DNA of 6,328 nt from Candidatus Gastranaerophilales bacterium (GTDB lineage: Bacteria; Cyanobacteriota; Vampirovibrionia; Gastranaerophilales; Gastranaerophilaceae), in contig CANQLK010000101.1 in assembly GCA_947624665.1 (NCBI GenBank), positions 1 to 6,328 of the forward strand, read 5' to 3'. The translations under genes and the position numbers were made by a program. Shown here in pieces: positions 1-5,755 of this stretch. The stretch's first letter is position 1; the number at the start of each line of letters is the position of its first letter. The notes beneath the pieces were generated by a model. The model was given only the letters and a program-made list of their open reading frames with translations, searched no databases and was not told where the DNA came from.

Positions 1-2016
1 GGCGGTCCCGGCATGGTAAAAGCAGCATATTCATCAGGCAATCCCGCACTTGGTGTAGGTCCGGGTAATACCTCTGCTGTTATAGATGAAACAGCCGACA
101 TAAAGATGGCAGTATCATCAATATTAATGTCAAAGACATTCGATAACGGAATGATATGTGCATCAGAGCAATCCGTTGTAGTAGTTGAAGACGTATATGA
201 AGAAGTAAAGAAAGAATTTATATACCGAGGTGCATATTTGGTAAACAAAGCAGAACAAAAGAAAATGACAGACTTGCCGTTTATTGATCCGAAGAGAGGA
301 ACGGCACATCCTGATATAGTAGGACAACCGGCATATAAGATAGCAGAACTTGCAGGATTTAAGATACCGCAGAATGCGAAAATATTGTTATGTGAAAGAC
401 CTAAAGTAGATTGGGATGATCCTTTTTCAAGAGAGAAATTATCACCGATATTAACAATGTATAAAGCAAAGAATTTCGAAGAAGCTGCAAATATGGCATA
501 CGAGCTTGTATATAAAGGCGGAGCAGGTCATACATCGGTATTATATACGGATGAAAGAAAGAAAGAAAGAATAAATGCTTATGCAGAGAAAATGCCGACC
601 TGTAGAGTATTAATAAATCAACCTTCATCCCAAGGCGGTATAGGTGATTTATATAACTTCAAACTTGAGCCGTCACTTTCATTAGGCTGCGGTTCTTGGG
701 GCGGCAATGCAGTTTCCGGCAATATCGGAGTTGAAAACTTATTAAACTATAAAACCGTTGCTGAAAGGAGAGAGAATATGTTATGGTTTAAGGTTCCTTC
801 TAAAATATATTTTAAAAGAGGAGCTACAGACCTTGCTCTTCGTGAATTAGCAGGAAAAAAACGTGCATATATAGTAACAGATAAGTTTTTATTCAACTCA
901 GGCGCAGTAGATTCAATAACAAAAGTATTGGACGAAATCGGAATAGAACATGAAGTATTTTTTGACGTAAAACCTGATCCTACATTGTCAACAATTAATC
1001 AAGCAATGGCATCATTAAGACCGTTTGAACCTGACGTAATCATTTCATTAGGCGGAGGTTCTCCGATGGATGCTGCAAAAATTATGTGGTTAATGTACGA
1101 ACAACCTGATATTAATTTTGCAGATATTTCTATGAGATTTATGGATATCAGAAAAAGAATATGCAGTATACCTGACTTAGGCAAAAAAGCTACGATGGTA
1201 GCAATACCAACGACATCAGGAACAGGTTCGGAAGTAACACCGTTTGCTATTATTACGGACGATGAAACTCACGTTAAATATGCGATAGCAGACTATGCAT
1301 TAACACCTAATATGTCAATAATAGATCCAAACTTTGTAGATGGAATGCCAAAAGGATTAACGGCAGCTTCAGGTATCGATGCACTTGTACATTCATTTGA
1401 AGCTTATGTTTCATCAATGGCAACAAACTTTACGAATTCAAATGCATTGGAAGCAACAAAACTGGTATTCAGATATCTGGAACGTTCATATAACGAGGGC
1501 TCAAATGATCCGATGGCAAGAGAGAAAATGCATTATGCCGCAACAATAGCAGGTATGGCATTCGCAAACTCATTCTTAGGATTATGCCATTCGATGGCAC
1601 ACAAACTGGGTGCAATGTACCACGTTCCTCACGGAGTTGCAAACGCATTATTGTTCAGACAGATAATTAAATTCAATGCATCGGATGCACCAAGAAAACA
1701 GGCTATATTCCCGCAATATAAATTCCCGAATGCAAAAGCTAAATACGGACAAATAGCTGATGAACTCGGACTTGGCGGAAAGAACGACGATGAAAAAGTT
1801 GAATTATTAATAAAAGCTGTTGATAAATTAATGAAAGCCGTAAATTTACCGAATTCAATAAAAGATTTTGGTGTTGATGAAAAAATCTTTATGCAGAATT
1901 TGGATGAATTGGTAGAACTGGCTTATGACGACCAATGCACAGGTGCAAATCCGGCATATCCTTTAATGGAAGAAATCAAGAAAATATATCTTGATGCTTA
2001 CAACGGTATCGTATAG
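1..2016 (+). CDS. adhE: Bifunctional acetaldehyde-CoA / alcohol dehydrogenase AdhE (5' end missing)
   Basis: AdhE converts acetyl-CoA to acetaldehyde and then ethanol, oxidising two NADH, in the cytoplasm; in known cases it assembles into filaments (spirosomes). The frame is open from base 1 (GGPGMVKAAYSSG), so the Met at 13 is internal. About 193 N-terminal residues are lost, judged by alignment from memory to E. coli AdhE. Of 671 visible residues, about 1-230 are the end of the aldehyde dehydrogenase domain, with its catalytic Cys in FDNGMICASEQ (bases 157-159). A linker follows, then the iron-dependent alcohol dehydrogenase from about residue 260, with the nucleotide-binding GGGS at 1051-1062. 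The predicted iron ligands are Asp 1378-1380, His 1390-1392, His 1588-1590 and His 1630-1632, with the same spacing as in E. coli. All key residues are present, so the enzyme is probably active. A terminator starts 9 bases after the stop, and rex follows. The promoter and any Rex operator lie outside the window. Confidence 0.97.
   Translation, partial: GGPGMVKAAYSSGNPALGVGPGNTSAVIDETADIKMAVSSILMSKTFDNGMICASEQSVVVVEDVYEEVKKEFIYRGAYLVNKAEQKKMTDLPFIDPKRGTAHPDIVGQPAYKIAELAGFKIPQNAKILLCERPKVDWDDPFSREKLSPILTMYKAKNFEEAANMAYELVYKGGAGHTSVLYTDERKKERINAYAEKMPTCRVLINQPSSQGGIGDLYNFKLEPSLSLGCGSWGGNAVSGNIGVENLLNYKTVAERRENMLWFKVPSKIYFKRGATDLALRELAGKKRAYIVTDKFLFNSGAVDSITKVLDEIGIEHEVFFDVKPDPTLSTINQAMASLRPFEPDVIISLGGGSPMDAAKIMWLMYEQPDINFADISMRFMDIRKRICSIPDLGKKATMVAIPTTSGTGSEVTPFAIITDDETHVKYAIADYALTPNMSIIDPNFVDGMPKGLTAASGIDALVHSFEAYVSSMATNFTNSNALEATKLVFRYLERSYNEGSNDPMAREKMHYAATIAGMAFANSFLGLCHSMAHKLGAMYHVPHGVANALLFRQIIKFNASDAPRKQAIFPQYKFPNAKAKYGQIADELGLGGKNDDEKVELLIKAVDKLMKAVNLPNSIKDFGVDEKIFMQNLDELVELAYDDQCTGANPAYPLMEEIKKIYLDAYNGIV
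764..780 (+). promoter_or_regulatory. Strong internal Shine-Dalgarno and ATG at the start of the alcohol dehydrogenase domain
   Basis: AAAGGAG at 764-770 stands 7 bases before an in-frame ATG at 778-780, ideal initiation spacing. This ATG begins the conserved MLWFKVPSKIYFKRG segment, which is the junction into the Fe-ADH domain. Initiation here would give a free 412-residue Fe-ADH, a normal length for that family. The protein motif AERRENM is itself conserved in AdhE proteins, so the site may be a by-product of the codons. That it is used for translation is inference only. Confidence 0.35.
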
Positions 2017-2025
2017 CAGATAAAG

Positions 2026-2057
2026 AAAAAAGAGGAACAGTTTGTTCCTCTTTTTTT
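2026..2057 (+). terminator. Rho-independent terminator between adhE and rex
   Basis: The left arm AAAAAAGAGGAAC (2026-2038) pairs perfectly with GTTCCTCTTTTTT (2044-2056) around a 5-base loop. A run of seven T ends at 2057. The GC-containing core is GAGGAAC/GTTCCTC. It should end most adhE transcripts. Rex starts only 18 bases after the T-tract, so rex needs read-through or a promoter inside the end of adhE. Confidence 0.9.
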
Positions 2058-2075
2058 ATTTATAAGGTTAGTAAT

Positions 2076-2705
2076 ATGGAAAAAATACTTACAAACAAAG
2101 TTATTAACAGATTAACGCTATATCACAGCATATTAAGCGATTATATGGAAAGAGAAATAGAGAATATTTCCAGTACGAATATAGCAGAATTGCTGCATAT
2201 AGATAATACCACTGTAAGAAAAGATATAGCACTGTTGGGGTATAAAGGAAAATGCAAAGTAGGATATAAGACGTCGGAGTTAAAAGCGCTGATAGAAGAA
2301 ACATTAAAATTTGAGAAGCTAAAAACAGCGTTTATAATTGGAGCCGGCAATCTTGGTATGGCATTAGCAAAGTACGATAATTTTGAGGCATACGGATTTA
2401 AAATCAATGCATTATTTGACAATAGTCCAGAAAAAATAGGTCAGAAAATAAATGATAAAGATATTTTTTCTATCAAAGATTTTGGCAAAATTATGAAAAA
2501 AACGGATGTTAAGATTGCTATTTTAACAGTACCAAAAGCACACGCTCAGGAGGTAACAAATTTTCTGATAAAATCAGGAATAGAATATATATGGAATTTT
2601 ACACCTTGTGTATTAAATGTTCCCGATAATATACAGGTATGGAACGAAAACTTAATAGGAAATTTTCTTCAATTCACCGTGAATCACGGGAAAAAAGATA
2701 ATTGA
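2076..2705 (+). CDS. rex: Redox-sensing transcriptional repressor Rex
   Basis: Rex is a cytoplasmic homodimer that binds DNA when NADH/NAD+ is low and releases it on binding NADH, derepressing fermentation genes such as adhE. The 209 residues match the normal family length. Residues 8-65 form the winged-helix DNA-binding domain, with STNIAELLHIDNTTVRKDIA as helix-turn-helix and GYKGKCKVGYK as wing. Residues about 80-200 form a Rossmann domain, with the dinucleotide loop GAGNLG at 89-94 and FDNSPEKIG at 114-122. The segment NFTPCVLNVPDNI (174-186) is the family's conserved C-terminal NADH-pocket region, followed by the swapped C-terminal helix. The ATG at 2076 is preceded by a weak AAGG (2064-2067) with 8 bases of spacing. 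The gene lies directly behind adhE, its likely target. I see no Rex operator between the two genes. Confidence 0.95.
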   Translation: MEKILTNKVINRLTLYHSILSDYMEREIENISSTNIAELLHIDNTTVRKDIALLGYKGKCKVGYKTSELKALIEETLKFEKLKTAFIIGAGNLGMALAKYDNFEAYGFKINALFDNSPEKIGQKINDKDIFSIKDFGKIMKKTDVKIAILTVPKAHAQEVTNFLIKSGIEYIWNFTPCVLNVPDNIQVWNENLIGNFLQFTVNHGKKDN

Positions 2706-2767
2706 TAATTAAAATCAGTCAATTTTTTCTCATAAAAATTTTTTATAAATATAAAAAGGGAAAAAAT

Positions 2768-3148
2768 ATGGATGCAGCATCGGGTAAATATTCCTATATA
2801 ACCTCTCAAAACGTATGTGATAATATAACAGACAGAGCCAATGCCGAATATTACGAAAAAAAATACTTTGGCGATTCTGTTTTGGAGAATTTAAGAAAAG
2901 ATACATTAGTAAAATCAACACCCCGAAAACAGGAAGCAAATATAACTCTGAGCAAAATGCAAGACAGTAATCCATTAGAATATGTGAAAAAGAATTTTAT
3001 CCAAAGGAACTTGGGAAATATACTAAAAGCAATAGCACTAATCGCAACACCCATTGTACTGATAAAAGGCGGTAAAAAAATCAATATATCAAATATTTTT
3101 AATAATATGAAAGTAAGTATTAAAAAAATATTTACAAAACAGCCTTAA
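2768..3148 (+). CDS. Hypothetical protein of 126 residues with one hydrophobic segment
   Basis: I do not recognise this family. The start at 2768 is chosen because AAGGGA (2756-2761) sits 6 bases upstream. The frame is open back to a TTG at 2702 overlapping the rex stop, but that start would lie inside rex with no visible ribosome site. Residues 1-80 are polar and charged, with many Lys and Asn. Residues about 85-99 (ILKAIALIATPIVLI) are hydrophobic and could be a short membrane helix or a buried amphipathic segment. The C-terminal 27 residues are strongly basic (KGGKK, KVSIKKIFTK). There is no signal peptide. It lies 62 bases behind rex on the same strand, so it may be co-transcribed with it. 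It is AT-rich compared with adhE. The coding call rests on the ribosome site, the unbroken frame and the terminator right after the stop. Confidence 0.75.
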   Translation: MDAASGKYSYITSQNVCDNITDRANAEYYEKKYFGDSVLENLRKDTLVKSTPRKQEANITLSKMQDSNPLEYVKKNFIQRNLGNILKAIALIATPIVLIKGGKKINISNIFNNMKVSIKKIFTKQP

Positions 3149-3176
3149 AAAAGGAGAGTAAAATAAATACTCTCCT
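3147..3176. terminator. Shared terminator between convergent genes, stronger for rpsU
   Basis: AGGAGAGTA (3152-3160) pairs perfectly with TACTCTCCT (3168-3176) around a 7-base loop. On the - strand the hairpin is followed by six T (complement of the A-run 3147-3152), a good intrinsic terminator for rpsU. On the + strand the following AACTATATTTT is a poorer tail, but the hairpin sits just after the hypothetical gene's stop codon and may serve both directions. Confidence 0.8.
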
Positions 3177-3185
3177 AACTATATT

Positions 3186-3359
3186 TTAAACTCTTCTTTT
3201 ACGAGCTGCTTCAGATTTACGTTTCTTTTTAATGCTTGGTTTTTCGTAACGTTCACGGCGTTTTATTTCTGAAAGTATGCCTGCTTTTTGGATTTTTTTC
3301 TTAAATCTTTTTAAAGCACTTTCGATATTTTCATTATCGCCAACTCTAACTTCCGGCAT
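3186..3359 (-). CDS. rpsU: 30S ribosomal protein bS21
   Basis: This small basic protein of the 30S subunit lies near the 3' end of 16S rRNA and helps mRNA initiation. The 57-residue product starts MPEVRVGDNENIESALKRF, contains the family core KAGILSEIKRRERYEKPS and ends in a Lys/Arg-rich tail (KKKRKSEAARKRRV). This is typical bS21 sequence and length. Start ATG is at 3357-3359 and stop TAA at 3186-3188. An excellent Shine-Dalgarno and a sigma-70-type promoter lie just upstream, and a terminator follows the stop. It is monocistronic here; the dnaG-rpoD neighbours seen in enterobacteria are absent. Confidence 0.97.
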   Translation of the reverse strand: MPEVRVGDNENIESALKRFKKKIQKAGILSEIKRRERYEKPSIKKKRKSEAARKRRV

Positions 3360-3365
3360 TCGTAT

Positions 3366-3375
3366 TCACCACCTT
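3366..3375 (-). promoter_or_regulatory. Near-consensus Shine-Dalgarno of rpsU
   Basis: On the - strand it reads AAGGTGGTGA, one mismatch from AAGGAGGTGA, the full complement of the 16S rRNA tail, ending 6 bases before the ATG. It is the longest Shine-Dalgarno match in the window and fixes the rpsU start. Confidence 0.85.
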
Positions 3376-3388
3376 TTATACAGTTTAC

Positions 3389-3416
3389 ATTATAAGACAA
3401 ATAATATCAGGAACAA
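3389..3416 (-). promoter_or_regulatory. Sigma-70-type promoter of rpsU
   Basis: On the - strand there is a perfect -10 box TATAAT (3389-3394) and a -35-like TTGTTC (3411-3416) with a 16-base spacer. The -10 lies 29 bases upstream of the start codon, giving a short leader that holds the Shine-Dalgarno. Confidence 0.7.
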
Positions 3417-3488
3417 AATCAGATTTCAAGTAAATTGACATTAAAATTTCATGATACGGAAAAAGAAATGAATATTTTTTTTTATTAC

Positions 3489-3929
3489 TTAAAGATTTAT
3501 TTTATAAATATTGATTTTTTTTATTCCGTCCAAATACATTTCATTATCGTTGGGGATATCGACAGTTTCGATAAAATCAGCATTGAGCAGTCGGCAAATT
3601 CTATTAGAAGCAATATTGTGAGGTTCACAGCTTATTAAAACATAATTCAGATTGTGTTTTTTAGCCAATATTAGCAGTAGTTTTGAAGCATAAAAAGAAT
3701 ATTTATTGCCTCTATATTTTGAATCAATACCATAGCCGATATTTCCGCAATATTTAGTAAGTTCCGAATTATCAATTCTCAGATTACAATAACCAACCTT
3801 TGTTCCATCAGATAAACAAATATCAAAAGAATATGCGCAAACTCGCTTTTTTATAGGGTCAGCATCATAAGTTTTGGTCAGTGACAAATATATTTTATCG
3901 TCATTCAAATTTAAATTTTTATAAAACAT
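3489..3929 (-). CDS. GNAT-family N-acetyltransferase
   Basis: GNAT enzymes transfer an acetyl group from acetyl-CoA to an amine. The 146-residue product shows the late GNAT strands: KVGYCNLRID (44-53), then GNIGYGIDSKYRGNKYS (62-78) as motif A, the helix FYASKLLLILAKKHN, the strand YVLISCE (96-102), and the motif-B pattern N-x-x-SNRICRLLNADF (105-119). The order resembles the predicted acetyltransferases of COG3981, by memory. The pyrophosphate loop is normally R-G-x-G-x-A, but here it is RGNKYS, with Lys for the second Gly, so acetyl-CoA binding may be altered. The ATG at 3927-3929 follows GGAG at 3934-3937 with a tight 4-base gap. The gene is AT-rich. The substrate cannot be told. It lies 129 bases upstream of rpsU on the same strand, and rpsU has its own promoter. 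Confidence 0.8.
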   Translation of the reverse strand: MFYKNLNLNDDKIYLSLTKTYDADPIKKRVCAYSFDICLSDGTKVGYCNLRIDNSELTKYCGNIGYGIDSKYRGNKYSFYASKLLLILAKKHNLNYVLISCEPHNIASNRICRLLNADFIETVDIPNDNEMYLDGIKKINIYKINL

Positions 3930-4192
3930 AAAGCTCCATTTGATTTTGAAATTTTAATAAGCGCATAAATGCTCACTCGGTTTGGTTTGATTGATTATAC
4001 AATTTTTCGATATGAGTATTTATAAATTTTCATTTTATTAAATCCCCAAGATAATATTTTACATTAAATTAAAAAATTAGGCAGATTTAATATTTATGCA
4101 AATTTGTAATCAAAGGATTTGAGTGAAAGGGAAATAGGAAAAAGGATAGAGGGAGAGAGAGTAAAAGGAGGAGAGTATATATAATAAAAAAT
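3930..4192. other. Intergenic region with a purine-rich tract and no gene
   Basis: No convincing coding frame, tRNA or structured RNA is seen; ATG-started frames here run for fewer than about 20 codons. It holds the probable promoter of the acetyltransferase gene at its left. Bases 4121-4175 have an almost pure A/G + strand (51 of 55 purines), lying 17 bases beyond the SLH gene terminator. The central part (about 4020-4110) is plain AT-rich sequence. Confidence 0.7.
3994..3999 (-). promoter_or_regulatory. Possible -10 box for the acetyltransferase gene
   Basis: TATAAT reads on the - strand at 3994-3999, 64 bases upstream of the acetyltransferase ATG. No good -35 stands 16-18 bases further upstream (TAAATA at 17), so this is a tentative call in an AT-rich region. 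Confidence 0.35.
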
Positions 4193-4217
4193 GGGGCTTT
4201 GATAAAACCAAAGCCCC
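4187..4217 (-). terminator. Rho-independent terminator of the SLH-domain gene
   Basis: GGGGCTTTG (4193-4201) pairs perfectly with CAAAGCCCC (4209-4217) around a 7-base loop. On the - strand the stem is followed by ATTTTTTATT. It lies 28 bases past the stop of the SLH gene, and with its four consecutive G-C pairs it is the most GC-rich stem in the window. Confidence 0.9.
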
Positions 4218-4245
4218 AAAAAAAGTTTATCAACAAAACAACGAA

Positions 4246-5508
4246 CTAGTTGTTAGGAATAGATAAATCTTGAGTTAATTCTAACCAAACATAGTCGCCG
4301 TCGTTAGCTTTATAGTTTCTACCGGGAGTAGTAAGACCGGTTAAAAGACCTAAACCTGCGCCAACAGGAACACCAACGGCAACACCGTTACCATAGTGAT
4401 GATGACCTGTAAATGAAGCGACACCAACACCGGCACCACCGCCGACAACAGCACCGCCTACTGTATAGCCAAGAGGTTTAGCCCATCTGTTTTCTGTTAA
4501 TACACCACTGTGATTAATAACTTCAGCACAGAAAGGAACAACAACACCGTTAGGTAAAGTTAAAGATTCAAATTCAACGGTAACTTTATCGTTTTTGTTC
4601 CACCATTTCTTTTCTTCAATACTTGTAATATGAGCTTTCATAGTAGTGTCAGCAGGAATTACAAGAGTACCTTCTTCTGTAACAATATCTTTTTTAGCAG
4701 TGAAGATAACTTCATCACCTACTTGAGCATCTTTAGAAGTGAAGTAAGTTTGGAAGTAACCTCTGATAATATTTTTAGCTAAAACGATTTTTCTCATATT
4801 AGTAACTTGAACTTCATCAACTTCAGCTTTTTTAGTTTCATTTAAGTGTTCGGTAGCGAGAAGTTGTTCTTTGCTAACATATTGAGTTTTAACGTCAGCG
4901 ATTCTTTGTTTTAATCTGTAGAGAAGAACAGCAGCTTCAGCTCTGTTTAAATTTTTGTTAGGTAATAATTCATCAAGTTCGGGGTAGTTAACATAGATAC
5001 CCAAATCGATAGTTTTAGCGAATTGAGCGGAAGCCCAAGCGGGAACTTGATCGCCATCTTTAAATTCGTTTAAAACTTTAACATTACCTTTATAATCTTT
5101 AGTAATATGGCTGATAACGGAAGCGGCTTCAGCTTTAGTCATAATTCTGTCCGGTTTAAAAGTACCGTCATTGTAGCCATAGATAAGACCTAATTTAGAT
5201 GATAAAAGGATATCACCATAATCAGCTCTTGAGGAAACGACATCAGAGAACGGATTTGCACCTGAAATAAGTCCTTTACCATGACCTAAAGTTCTCAAAA
5301 GAGCAGAGTTGAAATCAGATCTGGAAACATCTTGAAGTGGGGCAAAAGTATCTTTTGCGACCAATGGAAGAATGCTGTCTTCAACAACAGCCGTAATTTC
5401 TTTATTTGCCCAATAATTTCCCGGAACATCGCTATATTCTGCAGCATTTGCAGCATTAAATGCGATCATCATGAAAAATACGGCAAACATAGCTAAAATC
5501 TTTTTCAT
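4246..5508 (-). CDS. Exported SLH-domain protein with beta domain and glycine-zipper-like C-terminus
   Basis: This is a 420-residue envelope protein. The start at 5508 is chosen because GGAG lies 7 bases upstream and a classical signal peptide begins there (MKKILAMFAVFFMMIAFNAANA, likely cut after Ala22); the longer frame from 5547 adds 13 residues before the signal. Three SLH repeats follow: about 24-80 (YSDVPGNYWANKEI), 85-140 (FSDV, GYNDGTFKPDRIMTKAEAA) and 148-203 (LLPNKNLNRAEAAVLLYRL). SLH repeats usually anchor proteins to cell-wall polymers, or the periplasmic part of outer-membrane proteins to peptidoglycan. Residues 204-245 are charged and helical. Residues 262-332 look beta-rich (VGDEVIFTAKKDI, LVIPADTTMKAHIT, VEFESLTLPNGVVVPF). 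Residues 347-391 are glycine-rich and hydrophobic, with HHH in the middle. The gene has its own promoter and terminator. Its exact role is unknown. Confidence 0.88.
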   Translation of the reverse strand: MKKILAMFAVFFMMIAFNAANAAEYSDVPGNYWANKEITAVVEDSILPLVAKDTFAPLQDVSRSDFNSALLRTLGHGKGLISGANPFSDVVSSRADYGDILLSSKLGLIYGYNDGTFKPDRIMTKAEAASVISHITKDYKGNVKVLNEFKDGDQVPAWASAQFAKTIDLGIYVNYPELDELLPNKNLNRAEAAVLLYRLKQRIADVKTQYVSKEQLLATEHLNETKKAEVDEVQVTNMRKIVLAKNIIRGYFQTYFTSKDAQVGDEVIFTAKKDIVTEEGTLVIPADTTMKAHITSIEEKKWWNKNDKVTVEFESLTLPNGVVVPFCAEVINHSGVLTENRWAKPLGYTVGGAVVGGGAGVGVASFTGHHHYGNGVAVGVPVGAGLGLLTGLTTPGRNYKANDGDYVWLELTQDLSIPNN

Positions 5509-5515
5509 TTTTTTT

Positions 5516-5519
5516 CTCC
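5516..5519 (-). promoter_or_regulatory. Shine-Dalgarno fixing the SLH gene start
   Basis: GGAG on the - strand, 7 bases before the ATG at 5506-5508. It supports starting the protein at MKKILAMF, the first residue of the signal peptide, rather than at the upstream ATG at 5545-5547. Confidence 0.75.
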
Positions 5520-5551
5520 ATTTTTGTAGTAAACCTAAACTAAACAAACTG

Positions 5552-5580
5552 ATTATATAATAATAATTTTAATAATGCAA
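5552..5580 (-). promoter_or_regulatory. Sigma-70-type promoter of the SLH-domain gene
   Basis: On the - strand, TTGCAT (5575-5580) and a perfect TATAAT (5552-5557) are separated by exactly 17 bases. The predicted leader is about 37 bases and contains the Shine-Dalgarno. If correct, transcription begins near 5545, which excludes the longer start at 5547. Confidence 0.65.
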
Positions 5581-5659
5581 CAGGTTCGAAATTTAAAACA
5601 AAAGTAGACCATAGAAAGGGAGGGAGGAGAGGTAAAGTGTAAACTTTATATGAAAAATT

Positions 5660-5706
5660 CATTGACATTGTGGAGGTCGCAGGTTCAAGTCCTGTACTGC
5701 CCACCA
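5660..5706 (+). pseudogene. 3' half of a tRNA-Val(GAC) gene, 5' half absent
   Basis: From the anticodon loop onward this is a perfect tRNA: loop TTGACAT (5662-5668) with anticodon GAC, 3' anticodon stem TGTGG, variable loop AGGTC, T stem GCAGG (5679-5683) and CCTGT (5691-5695) around TTCAAGT, acceptor strand ACTGCCC (5696-5702), discriminator A and encoded CCA (5704-5706). The loop and variable region match tRNA-Val(GAC) of E. coli as I remember it. The upstream 35 bases have no GGGCAGT acceptor strand, no D arm and no CCACA anticodon stem; only C5660 and A5661 fit the expected stem. It therefore cannot fold as a tRNA and is not functional. Such fragments are left by elements that integrate into tRNA genes. 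Confidence 0.85.
5660..5706 (+). other. Probable attachment site (att) of a tRNA-targeting element
   Basis: The tRNA identity starts abruptly at the anticodon loop and runs to the CCA, the usual identity block of integrases that cross over at the anticodon loop and restore the tRNA 3' end. A tyrosine-recombinase gene lies 49 bases away. Whether this is attL, attR or an attP-like junction cannot be told here, because the 5' half of the tRNA is missing and the matching second copy is not in the window. Confidence 0.7.
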
Positions 5707-5716
5707 CTTTTATTCA

Positions 5717-5733
5717 ATAATGATAAACATTAT
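5717..5733. repeat. Short inverted repeat between att site and integrase
   Basis: ATAATG (5717-5722) and CATTAT (5728-5733) flank a 5-base spacer. It could be a weak hairpin after the integrase gene or an integrase arm-binding site. The AT-rich context makes chance likely. Confidence 0.25.
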
Positions 5734-5755
5734 AGCTATTAACAATTTTATTATA

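Noticed and set aside
401..628. Open frame of 75 codons on the - strand inside adhE
   Set aside because: It lies wholly opposite well-conserved AdhE sequence and its product is low-complexity Leu/Tyr/Ser-rich; a shadow. The same holds for the - strand frame at 999-1184.
2104..2422. Two - strand open frames opposite rex
   Set aside because: They are complements of conserved Rex codons, have no ribosome site and show no recognisable protein.
2702..2767. TTG start giving a 148-residue version of the hypothetical protein
   Set aside because: It overlaps the rex stop, has no ribosome site, and its extra 22 residues come from AT-rich leader sequence. The ATG at 2768 has a proper ribosome site.
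2730..3084. Two - strand open frames opposite the hypothetical gene
   Set aside because: The + strand frame has a ribosome site and a terminator just after its stop; the - strand frames have neither.
3435..3440. Perfect TTGACA on the + strand
   Set aside because: No -10 box stands 15-19 bases downstream and no + strand gene follows, so it is unlikely to be a promoter.
3435..3638. + strand open frame of 67 codons
   Set aside because: It overlaps the C-terminal codons of the acetyltransferase in the opposite direction, has no ribosome site and is Phe/Ile/Tyr-rich from AT bias.
5580..5592. CAGGTTCGAA resembling a tRNA T arm
   Set aside because: The 3' half of the T stem (CCTG) is missing and no acceptor or D arm is near, so it is probably chance.
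5631..5706. Complete tRNA gene of normal length ending at the CCA
   Set aside because: The 5' portion has no GGGCAGT acceptor strand, no D arm and only two fitting bases in the anticodon stem, so only the 3' half is real.
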